Shown in pieces: positions 1 to 6,129 of a stretch of 6,719 nt of DNA; position 1 is the first letter of the stretch, and every line of letters starts with the position of its first letter. The position numbers were made by a program, and so were the translations under genes. This stretch comes from Parafilimonas sp. (GTDB lineage Bacteria; Bacteroidota; Bacteroidia; Chitinophagales; Chitinophagaceae): NCBI GenBank assembly GCA_025927795.1, contig JAICKT010000248.1:1-6719 (forward strand). Direction: 5' to 3'. The notes below the pieces were generated by a model that saw nothing but the letters and a program-made list of their open reading frames with translations, was not told where the DNA came from and did not search any database.

Positions 1-129
1 CACATCAACTTTTATATTTTCTGCTTCTGTTCGTATTGGATCAATAGTTGGATTAACGCGAAAAATTTGTTTTGTTCGTTTGGTATGAATAGGTAATAAG
101 GTTTTAAACAGATTTGACGGCTGTATCAT
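1..129 (-). CDS. Partial N-terminus of an unrecognised protein
   Basis: An open frame on the minus strand runs from an ATG at 129-127 to the window edge, 43 codons without a stop. A TAA lies immediately upstream in the same frame, so the ATG at 129 is the first possible start. The visible N-terminus begins MIQPSNLFKTLLP and continues as a polar, basic stretch with no signal peptide, membrane segment or motif that I recognise. It would be transcribed divergently from rnhB. No TAnnTTTG element is found upstream on this strand. The opposing plus-strand frames are also open over part of this stretch but give less protein-like sequence or end within it. Whether this is a real gene depends on sequence beyond the window. 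Confidence 0.45.
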   Translation of the reverse strand, partial: MIQPSNLFKTLLPIHTKRTKQIFRVNPTIDPIRTEAENIKVDV

Positions 130-261
130 TTACATACATTAAAAAATGAAATTAATAATTAAACTAATGTTCGCCGCAGGAAAAAAATTATTAACACTGG
201 CTAAAAATGTAACCATGTAATTGTTTGAATTATTTACTTTGAAAAAATTTTACCCGACTTC
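130..261. other. AT-rich divergent intergenic spacer upstream of rnhB
   Basis: This 132-bp stretch should contain the promoter of the rnhB-led unit and that of the minus-strand gene at 1-129. The closest match to the Bacteroidota -7 element is TTACTTTG at 234-241, one mismatch from TAnnTTTG, but no TTG lies at the right distance upstream. I therefore do not call a promoter here. No convincing dyad or RNA structure was seen. Confidence 0.5.
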
Positions 262-885
262 ATGTTAAAGCCTTACCATAGAAAGAGAAAAATAGAAGCA
301 GGATGTGATGAAGCCGGGCGCGGTTGTTTTGCCGGACCTGTAAGTGCGGCGGCAGTTGTTCTTCCAAAAAATTTTTATCATCCTGAACTCAACGACAGTA
401 AGCAACTTACACCTGAAGTGCGCGAAACATTGCGTGTTTATATCGAAAAAAAAGCTCTGTATTATGCGGTAGCAATGGTTGATCATGAGGAGATTGATGC
501 GATAAATATTTTGCGTGCATCTTTTAAGGCAATGCATCTCGCACTTGAGCAACTGCCGGTTGAGCCGGCTTTAATTTTAGTGGATGGCAACAGGTTTGCC
601 GCATGGCGCAACATACAACACCATTGCATAATAAAGGGCGATGGCATTTATGCGAGTATAGCTGCTGCAAGCATATTGGCAAAAACTTATCGCGATAAGT
701 ACATGTGCACACTGCACGAAGAATTTCCGCAGTATAACTGGGTACAGAATAAAGGTTATGGCACACCCGAACACCGACGTGCTATTGAAGAACACGGTTT
801 ATGTAAATATCATCGAAAGAGTTTTAATATTCTTTCTGCACAAATAGAAATGGATTTTGATTTTGAGCATGAAGAAATTGCTTAA
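262..885 (+). CDS. rnhB: Ribonuclease HII
   Basis: This 207-residue protein is a type 2 RNase H. The family cleaves the RNA strand of RNA-DNA hybrids and cuts 5' of single ribonucleotides in DNA, starting ribonucleotide excision repair in the cytoplasm. The N-terminal CDEAGRG motif supplies D16 and E17 plus the GRG loop that reads the RNA-DNA junction. D108 in LVDGN and D127 in the KGD motif complete the four metal-binding carboxylates. NDSKQLT (44-50), the SIAAASILAKTYRD segment (132-145) and Y166 in GYGTPEH, the junction-sensing tyrosine, are all present. Length is typical for the family (about 200 residues). An in-frame TGA at 226-228 with no ATG after it before 262 supports the start. Its 3' end overlaps the next gene by 17 bp, which suggests cotranscription. 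Confidence 0.97.
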   Translation: MLKPYHRKRKIEAGCDEAGRGCFAGPVSAAAVVLPKNFYHPELNDSKQLTPEVRETLRVYIEKKALYYAVAMVDHEEIDAINILRASFKAMHLALEQLPVEPALILVDGNRFAAWRNIQHHCIIKGDGIYASIAAASILAKTYRDKYMCTLHEEFPQYNWVQNKGYGTPEHRRAIEEHGLCKYHRKSFNILSAQIEMDFDFEHEEIA

Positions 886-1264
886 CTCCATATTAATGCA
901 GTTTAATTTCCCGGTAATCTTTTTTGTTTTTATACTGATGTTTGTTTTTTCTTCTTGTGGAAAATATATTACCGAAACAGGGAAGGCTTCTTACTACGGC
1001 GATGAATTTGTACACCGAAAAATGGCAAACGGAAAAAAATTCAGTCAGCATAAATTAACTGCTGCACACAAAACTTTACCGCTTGGCACAAAGGTTAAGG
1101 TTATTAATCTTACAAATCATGAAAGAGTAAAAGTGCGCATAACAGACCGTGGACCTTTTGTAAAAGGCAGAATAATTGACCTAAGTAAAAAAGCGGCAAG
1201 AAAAATTAATATGATAAATGATGGCGTAGTGCAGATTGAATTGAAGTACAAAAAGAAAAGATAA
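869..1264 (+). CDS. RlpA-like double-psi beta-barrel lipoprotein
   Basis: From the ATG at 869 the protein has 131 residues: a basic, hydrophobic signal (MKKLL, then residues 14-27), a lipobox-like FSSC with the acylated cysteine at C30, and one RlpA-type double-psi beta-barrel (about 38-127). It is probably an envelope-anchored lipoprotein. Family hallmarks are GKASYYG (38-44), MANG (52-55), TAAHKTLPLGT (64-74) and DRGPF (93-97) followed by RIIDLS (101-106). RlpA proteins are septal lytic transglycosylases acting on peptidoglycan strands lacking stem peptides; no SPOR domain is present. The acidic residues usual just after ANG are K56 and S59 here, so catalytic activity is uncertain. A TTG at 857 would add four residues, and an ATG at 896 avoids the rnhB overlap but loses the basic signal start. 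I prefer 869. Confidence 0.88.
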   Translation: MKKLLNSILMQFNFPVIFFVFILMFVFSSCGKYITETGKASYYGDEFVHRKMANGKKFSQHKLTAAHKTLPLGTKVKVINLTNHERVKVRITDRGPFVKGRIIDLSKKAARKINMINDGVVQIELKYKKKR

Positions 1265-1287
1265 ATTGCCGCAGATAATCTTCACTA

Positions 1288-2379
1288 TTGAAACGCATTG
1301 TTTTTACAGTTACCAATGATTTAAGTTGCGACCAACGCATGCAGCGGATATGCACATCGCTGGCAAATGCAGGATATGAAGTTTTGCTGATTGGAAGAAA
1401 GCTTAAGAATTCACTGCCTTTAAGAAAGGAATTGTTTCAGCAAAAAAGACTCGCATGTTTTTTTAATAAAAAGATTTTTTTTTATGCAGAGTACAATATT
1501 CGTTTATTTTTTTTCCTGCTATTTCTTAGAATGGATTTAATATGCGCTATTGATTTGGATACTATTCTTCCTTGTTATTTTATATCTGTATGTAAAAGAA
1601 AAAAAAGAGTATATGATGCACATGAGCTTTTTACAGAAACAAAAGAAGTTATAACAAGACCTGCGATAAAAAAAATATGGATGCAGGTAGAACGATTTGC
1701 TGTTCCAAAATTTAAGAATGGTTATACAGTAAATTTTTCCATAGCAGAAGAATTAAAAAAAAGATACCAGGTTAATTATTCGGTGGTAAGAAATGTGCCT
1801 TCTAAAAAATCGTATAATCAAAAGTCTTCCGTTGAAAAAGTTTTTTTATACCAGGGCGCATTTAATGAGGCAAGAGGGTTAGAAAATCTTGTGCTTGCAA
1901 TGAAGCAGGTTGAAGCCAAACTTTTAATGTGTGGTGATGGAATAGTTTTTCATGCAGTTCAAAAGCTGGTTAAAGAAAATGATCTTGAAGATAAAATTTA
2001 CTTGAAAGGGAAAATTATGCCTGGTGAGTTAGATAATGTAACAATCGGCTGTTATGCGGGAATTAATCTTTTTGAGCCTGTTGGTTTAAATCATTTATAT
2101 TCTCTCGCCAATAAGTTTTTTGATTATATGCAAGCCGGTATTCCACAGCTAACGATGAATTTTCCTGAATACAAAAAAATAAATGACGAGTATGAAGTTG
2201 CGGTTTTAATAAATACAATTGCTGTAAATGAAATTGCAACCGCACTAAACCTTTTACTAAAGGATGCTGTTTTATATGAAAGGCTAAAAAAAAATTGCCA
2301 GGCTGCTAAGGAAGTTTTTACGTGGCAGAATGAAGAAAAACAGCTTTTAGAATTTTATAAAAATTTGTTTGATAGTTAA
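1288..2379 (+). CDS. GT4-like glycosyltransferase (TTG start)
   Basis: This 363-residue protein has the two-Rossmann (GT-B) layout of family 4 glycosyltransferases, which transfer a sugar from a nucleotide-sugar donor to a growing glycan, usually at the cytoplasmic face of the membrane. The N-terminal domain opens with VTNDLSCDQRMQRI and includes YDAHELFTE (109-117), both common in Bacteroidota enzymes. The C-terminal domain has YQGAFNEARGLE, a CGDG turn, and the donor-site region with E263 in FEP and SLANKFFDYMQAGIP from S272. The start is a TTG: an in-frame TAA at 1276-1278 leaves no other start before the DQRM methionine, and starting there would delete the first strand. It lies 23 bp after the RlpA-like gene and 9 bp before the deacetylase-like gene. 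Donor, acceptor and product cannot be read from the sequence. Confidence 0.9.
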   Translation: MKRIVFTVTNDLSCDQRMQRICTSLANAGYEVLLIGRKLKNSLPLRKELFQQKRLACFFNKKIFFYAEYNIRLFFFLLFLRMDLICAIDLDTILPCYFISVCKRKKRVYDAHELFTETKEVITRPAIKKIWMQVERFAVPKFKNGYTVNFSIAEELKKRYQVNYSVVRNVPSKKSYNQKSSVEKVFLYQGAFNEARGLENLVLAMKQVEAKLLMCGDGIVFHAVQKLVKENDLEDKIYLKGKIMPGELDNVTIGCYAGINLFEPVGLNHLYSLANKFFDYMQAGIPQLTMNFPEYKKINDEYEVAVLINTIAVNEIATALNLLLKDAVLYERLKKNCQAAKEVFTWQNEEKQLLEFYKNLFDS

Positions 2380-2388
2380 TTTAAAATA

Positions 2389-3714
2389 ATGGTCTTGATT
2401 TATACACCACATATTACATCACGCATGCAATATGTAATGAATTACGTTTTTGAAGAGCAGTTTGGGTTAGCGTATAAAATTATAAATAATGAATATGAGT
2501 TCATCAATAGTAAAACAGAAGCAAAAATTATTTATTCAAAAAAAAATATTGGCAATGGCGCTTATTTTTTTTCTTATGATTTATTATTTGAAAACGATAT
2601 CAAAGAATTTGATTTATACAGTGCAGAGATTAACAACTCAATAGTTTTATTTAAGCATGATAAAAAGGATACCTTAGGTTTTGATGTTTTTGCCTCTATT
2701 TTTTATTTGCTCAGCCGGTACGAAGAATATCTGCAAAAACCAACAGACAAGTTTGACAACTATGATTTTAAAAACAGCATCCTGCATAAATTAAACTGCA
2801 TGCATATTCCTGTGGTTGAACACTGGATGGAGATGCTGAAAAAAGTGCTTGCAGAAAAATATCCAGCACTGCGGTTTAAACAATCGTCGCCAAAATTTGT
2901 TTTAAGTTTTGATGTGGATGTTGCTTACGCTTATCAAAACAGGAGTTTAATAAGAACAGCCGGCGGATTGATAAAAAAATTATTCAGCTTAAAGCTCCCT
3001 GATTTAAAAGACCAGGTTTACACATTACTCCACGTAAGGAAAGATATGTTTGATACGTATGAATATATTTTTAGTAAAATAAAAAATACTAAAGCCATAT
3101 TTTTTTTCAATATGGGCAGGTATGCGAAGTATGATAAAAACCCATCGTTCAAAAACAAAAAGTTTAGGGCGCTTATAAAATTAATTCATGAAAAACATTT
3201 CGTTGGATTGCATCCTTCTTATGCATCCAATTCAAACTATAATTTAATTGTTGAAGAAAAAAAATGGCTGGAAGAAATTATTAATGAAAAAATAAACTCA
3301 AGCCGCCAGCATTATTTAAAGCTTAAATTTCCGCATACCTATAATCAATTAATTGAAAACTTAATTCAAAACGATTATACCATCGGCTATCATGATGCGT
3401 ATGGTTTTCGTGCAGGAACCTGCAAGCCTTTTTTATTTTTCAATCTCAAAACAAATCAAGCAACAAATCTTCTCCTGTTTCCTTTTGCTATTATGGAAGG
3501 AACATTCAATGATGCAATGAAGTTGAGCATTGAGCAATCAAAAAAAATTCTCTCGGATTTAATTTCTGAAGTGTGTGCATATAACGGAATATTTATTCCG
3601 CTTTGGCATAATTCTACTTTAAGCGATAAGGATGGCTGGAAAGGCTGGCGCGAAGTGTTTGAATTTATGCTCGCCGAAATTGAAAAAAGAAAGCTGGCGA
3701 ATTTTTTTAATTAA
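2389..3714 (+). CDS. Polysaccharide deacetylase-like (NodB-fold) protein
   Basis: This 441-residue protein resembles Bacteroidota 'polysaccharide deacetylase family' proteins with an extra N-terminal domain (about 1-165; I believe annotated DUF7033, from memory). The NodB-like part starts with SFDVD (173-177), replacing the canonical TFDDG. It continues with GLHPSY (H275-P276-S277), RQHYLK (306-311), GYHDAYGFRAG (333-343) and PLWHN with H407. These match the order of the metal-binding and catalytic motifs of carbohydrate esterase family 4, although the canonical first zinc histidine of HxxxH is F271. No signal peptide or membrane span is visible, so it may act in the cytoplasm on a precursor glycan. 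Its stop codon overlaps the next glycosyltransferase start (TAATG), implying translational coupling. De-N-acetylation of a glycan intermediate is plausible but not shown. Confidence 0.85.
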   Translation: MVLIYTPHITSRMQYVMNYVFEEQFGLAYKIINNEYEFINSKTEAKIIYSKKNIGNGAYFFSYDLLFENDIKEFDLYSAEINNSIVLFKHDKKDTLGFDVFASIFYLLSRYEEYLQKPTDKFDNYDFKNSILHKLNCMHIPVVEHWMEMLKKVLAEKYPALRFKQSSPKFVLSFDVDVAYAYQNRSLIRTAGGLIKKLFSLKLPDLKDQVYTLLHVRKDMFDTYEYIFSKIKNTKAIFFFNMGRYAKYDKNPSFKNKKFRALIKLIHEKHFVGLHPSYASNSNYNLIVEEKKWLEEIINEKINSSRQHYLKLKFPHTYNQLIENLIQNDYTIGYHDAYGFRAGTCKPFLFFNLKTNQATNLLLFPFAIMEGTFNDAMKLSIEQSKKILSDLISEVCAYNGIFIPLWHNSTLSDKDGWKGWREVFEFMLAEIEKRKLANFFN

Positions 3715-4844
3715 TGGAAAAACATCTGCATATAATTGCGCTCGATATTCCTTATCCTGTAAATTATGGAGGCGTGTATGATTTGTTTTATAAGCTGCCT
3801 GCACTGCAACAGCAAGGTGTAAAAATTCATTTGCATTGTTTTTATAAAAACAATCGTTTACCGCAGCCTGAATTAAATAAATATTGCGAGGAGGTTTTTT
3901 ATTACAAGCGAAATACTTCACATAAAGAAATTGCTTCTAAACTTCCTTATATTGTTTCGAGCCGCATAAACGAGGAATTACATCAGCGGCTTTTAGAAGA
4001 TGATTATCCAATTCTTATGGAAGGCGTTCACTGCACATATATAACAACAGATAAGCGCTTTTCAAACAGAAAAAAATTTGTGCGCATATACAATGTAGAG
4101 AATGAATATTATAAACAGCTATGCCGGTTTTCGCATACTATAAAAAACAAATTGTATTACTGGCTCGAAGCAAAAAAGCTTTTGAAGTATGAAAAGTTAC
4201 TCGCAAAAAATGCAACCGCATATTGGGCGGTTGCCGGTTCAGATGTAAATTATTACAGTGAGCAATTGAATTGTAAAACGATAGACTACCTGCCGCTTTA
4301 TATTCCGGATTGGAAAGCAGATATAACGGAAGGCCTTGGCACATATTGTTTATATCATGGCAATCTTGAAGTGGAAGAAAATCAGTATGCTGTTATATGG
4401 CTGCTTAAAAATGTTTTTAATGATCTTGAAATTCCATTTGTTGTAGCAGGCAAAAATCCATCGAAAAAGATTTCGGCACTAATCGAAAAAAACAAATCAA
4501 CCTGCATGGTGGCGAATCCGGATGAAACACAAATGCCGGATATTATTTCAAAAGCGCACATTCATGTTTTGCCGTCTTTTAATAATACGGGCATAAAAAT
4601 AAAATTGCTGAATGCATTATTTAACGGAAGGCATTGTGTTGTAAATAATCAAATGATTGCAGGCACACCGGTTGATAAATTATGTCATGTTGTAAATACT
4701 GCAGGAGAATTTAAAGAGCGCATTTCTATGCTTTACCACCAGCGGTTTACGATTGCAGAAAAACAATTCAGACAGCAAAATCTCTGTTCAATATTTTCAA
4801 ACGAAGAGAATGCAAAACGAATGGTGAAATGGATTTGGGAATGA
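3714..4844 (+). CDS. GT4-like glycosyltransferase
   Basis: This 376-residue GT-B enzyme differs clearly from the glycosyltransferase at 1288-2379. The N-terminal acceptor domain has PYPVNYGGVYD (13-23), with the glycine loop N17-Y18-G19-G20, and RIYNVENEYY (124-133), a variant of the HNxE motif of many GT4 proteins. The C-terminal domain has YHGNLEVEEN, VVAGKNPS, VLPSFNNTG (with N290-N291-T292-G293) and IKIKLLNAL (294-302), the usual nucleotide-sugar site architecture. It begins within the TAATG overlap with the deacetylase-like gene and is the last gene of the unit; convergent ftsE follows. No signal peptide or membrane span is present, so a cytoplasmic or peripheral membrane location is likely. 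Sugar specificity is unknown. Confidence 0.88.
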   Translation: MEKHLHIIALDIPYPVNYGGVYDLFYKLPALQQQGVKIHLHCFYKNNRLPQPELNKYCEEVFYYKRNTSHKEIASKLPYIVSSRINEELHQRLLEDDYPILMEGVHCTYITTDKRFSNRKKFVRIYNVENEYYKQLCRFSHTIKNKLYYWLEAKKLLKYEKLLAKNATAYWAVAGSDVNYYSEQLNCKTIDYLPLYIPDWKADITEGLGTYCLYHGNLEVEENQYAVIWLLKNVFNDLEIPFVVAGKNPSKKISALIEKNKSTCMVANPDETQMPDIISKAHIHVLPSFNNTGIKIKLLNALFNGRHCVVNNQMIAGTPVDKLCHVVNTAGEFKERISMLYHQRFTIAEKQFRQQNLCSIFSNEENAKRMVKWIWE

Positions 4845-4849
4845 GCAGT

Positions 4850-4924
4850 CAACCTCTCCTAATTCTTACTAAAAGGAAGCAGGTTTGATTTGCCTCTTTT
4901 CTTTGAGAAGAGGTTAGAGATGGA
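4850..4924. repeat. Candidate degenerate dispersed intergenic repeat
   Basis: The convergent spacer has a pattern I associate with dispersed intergenic repeats in Bacteroidota: AACCTCTCC at one end (4851-4859), an AAAAGGAAG interior (4871-4879), and a CCTCTT...AAGAGGTTAGAG end (4893-4919). AACCTCT (4851-4857) is also complementary to AGAGGTT (4909-4915), so the element could fold in two alternative ways. Only one copy is in the window, so the repeat status is inferred from resemblance. Alternatively it is simply a terminator region. Confidence 0.35.
4893..4913. terminator. Candidate bidirectional terminator hairpin
   Basis: A 9-bp stem pairs 4893-4901 (CCTCTTTTC) with 4905-4913 (GAGAAGAGG), with one G-U wobble and a 3-nt TTT loop. 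It sits between the convergent glycosyltransferase and ftsE stop codons, 48 bp past the first and 13 bp past the second, so it could end transcription from both sides. Neither strand has a proper T-tract after the stem, which weakens the call as an intrinsic terminator. Confidence 0.5.
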
Positions 4925-4926
4925 CG

Positions 4927-5613
4927 TTATACTTCCGCTATCGCACTATCAAATACTTTTCCTCTTTCTGTTTTCAACATGCGTGAAGGATATTTGCTTA
5001 TTACAATAAAATCATGCGTAGCCATTATAACAGAAGTGCCATAATCTTTAGAGATGTTAAACAGCAACTGCATTATTTCGTCGCTGGTTTCAGGATCGAG
5101 GTTGCCGGTTGGCTCGTCAGCAAGAATAAGTTTGGGTGAATTAAGCAATGCCCTTGCAATATCCACACGTTGCTGCTCACCACCACTTAATTCATATGTC
5201 ATTTTAAAACCTTTGCTTTTTAGTCCCACTTTATCAAGCACATCATTAATTTTTTCATCAACCAGTTTATCCTCTTTCCAACCAGTTGCTTTTAAAACAA
5301 AGCGCAGGTTTTCATTTATATTTCTATCGCTTAGCAATTGAAAATCCTGGAAAACAACACCAAGGTTGCGTCGTAAAAATGGAACTTTTTTCCAGTTCAT
5401 TTTGGTAAGATCATAACCTGCAACGGTTGCATAACCCTCCTTCAGCGGCAGTTCCCCATACAATGTTTTAAGCAGGCTGCTTTTACCTGTTCCGGTTTTA
5501 CCTACCAGATATACAAATTCCCCGCGCTCAACGGTAAAATTCACATCACTCAGAATAAGATTATCACCCTGGTATATGTTGGCATCTTTTACAACTACTA
5601 CTGGTTCAAACAT
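4927..5613 (-). CDS. ftsE: Cell division ABC transporter ATP-binding protein FtsE
   Basis: This 228-residue ABC ATPase has a full motif set: Walker A GKTGTGKSS (38-46), Q-loop Q89 in VVFQDFQLL, signature LSGGEQQR (142-149), Walker B LILADEP (162-168) with catalytic E167, D-loop NLD (171-173) and switch H200 in ATHD. The RNLGVVFQDFQLLSDRNI region (82-99) and the length are characteristic of FtsE rather than LolD or other exporters. FtsE pairs with the membrane protein FtsX at the inner membrane to control peptidoglycan hydrolases during division. No ftsX lies downstream: the convergent glycosyltransferase ends 82 bp beyond the stop, and upstream is divergent blaI. The gene thus appears monocistronic. 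A TAnnTTTG element lies 20 bp upstream of the ATG. A LolD-like ATPase is the main alternative, judged less likely. Confidence 0.92.
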   Translation of the reverse strand: MFEPVVVVKDANIYQGDNLILSDVNFTVERGEFVYLVGKTGTGKSSLLKTLYGELPLKEGYATVAGYDLTKMNWKKVPFLRRNLGVVFQDFQLLSDRNINENLRFVLKATGWKEDKLVDEKINDVLDKVGLKSKGFKMTYELSGGEQQRVDIARALLNSPKLILADEPTGNLDPETSDEIMQLLFNISKDYGTSVIMATHDFIVISKYPSRMLKTERGKVFDSAIAEV

Positions 5614-5633
5614 TGGAAATTGTTTTATTCAAT

Positions 5634-5641
5634 CAAAAGTA
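5634..5641 (-). promoter_or_regulatory. Candidate -7 element of the ftsE promoter
   Basis: On the minus strand this reads TACTTTTG, a perfect match to the Bacteroidota -7 consensus TAnnTTTG, ending 20 bp before the ftsE ATG. No good TTG lies about 20 bp further upstream; the nearest is a TTTA-like sequence near 5660-5663. The call therefore rests on the -7 box and its position. Confidence 0.5.
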
Positions 5642-5694
5642 AAATAAAAAAATCATCGCTGTAAACATTGAGTTTAACGCATTATAAAAACATT

Positions 5695-5710
5695 AACTAA
5701 AAAAGTAGTT
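5695..5710. promoter_or_regulatory. Candidate BlaI operator dyad 1 (imperfect)
   Basis: AACTAAAAAAGTAGTT is an inverted repeat of ACTAA and GTAGT half-sites separated by 4 bp, with one mismatch from the ACTAA-N4-TTAGT pattern shared by the two dyads downstream. It overlaps the first two bases of the -33 TTG of the blaI promoter. Binding by the adjacent BlaI-like repressor is inferred. Confidence 0.6.
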
Positions 5711-5739
5711 GCATAACTAAATATTTAGTTGTATGTTTG
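5709..5739 (+). promoter_or_regulatory. Promoter of the blaI-M56 operon
   Basis: TTG at 5709-5711 (-33 element) and TATGTTTG at 5732-5739 (-7 element, perfect TAnnTTTG) are separated by 20 bp, the spacing expected for the primary sigma factor of Bacteroidota. Transcription would start near 5746, giving a leader of about 26 nt before the blaI ATG at 5772. Three operator-like dyads overlap or fill this promoter. Confidence 0.8.
5715..5730. promoter_or_regulatory. Candidate BlaI operator dyad 2 (perfect palindrome)
   Basis: AACTAAATATTTAGTT is a perfect 16-bp palindrome lying wholly between the -33 and -7 elements of the blaI promoter. BlaI/MecI dimers bind such short palindromes through one winged helix per half-site. 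Occupancy here should block polymerase. Its centre is 20 bp from that of dyad 1, about two helical turns. Confidence 0.75.
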
Positions 5740-5754
5740 ACTAAGCTTTTAGTT
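5739..5754. promoter_or_regulatory. Candidate BlaI operator dyad 3
   Basis: GACTAAGCTTTTAGTT keeps both half-sites, ACTAA at 5740-5744 and TTAGT at 5749-5753, with a 4-bp spacer as in dyad 2. The outermost base pair and the spacer are not symmetric. It begins at the last base of the -7 box and covers the predicted transcription start. Its centre is 24 bp from that of dyad 2. Confidence 0.65.
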
Positions 5755-5771
5755 ATAATAAAAATCACGAA

Positions 5772-6128
5772 ATGAAAACACTTACAAAAGCGGAAGAACA
5801 GGTAATGCAGGCTTTATGGAAAATTGAAAGAGGTTTTTTGAAAGATATTGTTGAAGCAATGCCAAATCCAAAGCCGCATTCAAATACTGTTGCTACACTG
5901 CTAAAAATTTTAATTGACAAAAAATTCGTTGAAACAGAAACGTATGGCAGAATGAATCAATATTCGCCGGCAATATCTAAACAGGCTTATTCAAAAAACT
6001 CGATGAGTAGTCTGGTGAAAGGATATTTTGGCGGCTCATTCAGCAAAGCTGTTTCATTTCTTGTAGAAGAAAATAAACTCAGCATCGAAGACCTTGAACT
6101 ATTACTTCAACAATTAAAAAAGAAATAA
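5772..6128 (+). CDS. BlaI/MecI-family transcriptional repressor
   Basis: This 118-residue protein matches the BlaI/MecI/CopY family in length and layout. A winged helix occupies about 1-70: LTKAEEQVMQALW (4-16) is the first helix, NTVATLLKILIDKKFV (38-53) contains the recognition helix, and ETYGRMNQYSP (56-66) is the wing. The remaining helical part (about 70-118) would mediate dimerisation. In the staphylococcal paradigm the repressor holds its own operon off until a BlaR1/MecR1-type membrane sensor triggers its proteolysis. The corresponding helix here includes SFLVEENKLS (95-104), but a scissile bond cannot be assigned. The gene is followed after 1 bp by an M56 peptidase gene and preceded by a promoter with three dyads, so autoregulation is likely. 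No beta-lactamase gene is in view, so the regulated targets are unknown. Confidence 0.92.
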   Translation: MKTLTKAEEQVMQALWKIERGFLKDIVEAMPNPKPHSNTVATLLKILIDKKFVETETYGRMNQYSPAISKQAYSKNSMSSLVKGYFGGSFSKAVSFLVEENKLSIEDLELLLQQLKKK

Positions 6129-6129
6129 T

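Noticed and set aside
234..241. TTACTTTG as the rnhB -7 promoter element
   Set aside because: It has a mismatch in the most conserved TA and no TTG at the expected 19-21 bp spacing upstream.
857..868. TTG at 857 as an upstream start for the RlpA-like gene
   Set aside because: It adds only four residues (MILS) before an ATG that begins a normal basic lipoprotein signal; the ATG at 869 is the simpler choice.
3619..3921. 100-codon minus-strand open frame across the deacetylase/glycosyltransferase junction
   Set aside because: It is antisense to two well-supported coding regions and has no recognisable domain; a shadow frame.
5054..5341. 95-codon plus-strand open frame inside ftsE
   Set aside because: It is antisense to clear ABC ATPase motifs, and its serine/leucine-rich composition is typical of a complement frame.
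4927..5613. LolD/MacB-type exporter ATPase instead of FtsE
   Set aside because: The RNLGVVFQDFQLLSDRNI region and the overall length fit FtsE better, and no LolC/MacB-like permease gene is adjacent.
5695..5754. The repeated ACTAA/TTAGT units as a short CRISPR-like or iteron array
   Set aside because: The units are inverted dyads overlapping promoter elements, with only three copies and short uneven spacing; an operator cluster next to a repressor gene explains them better.
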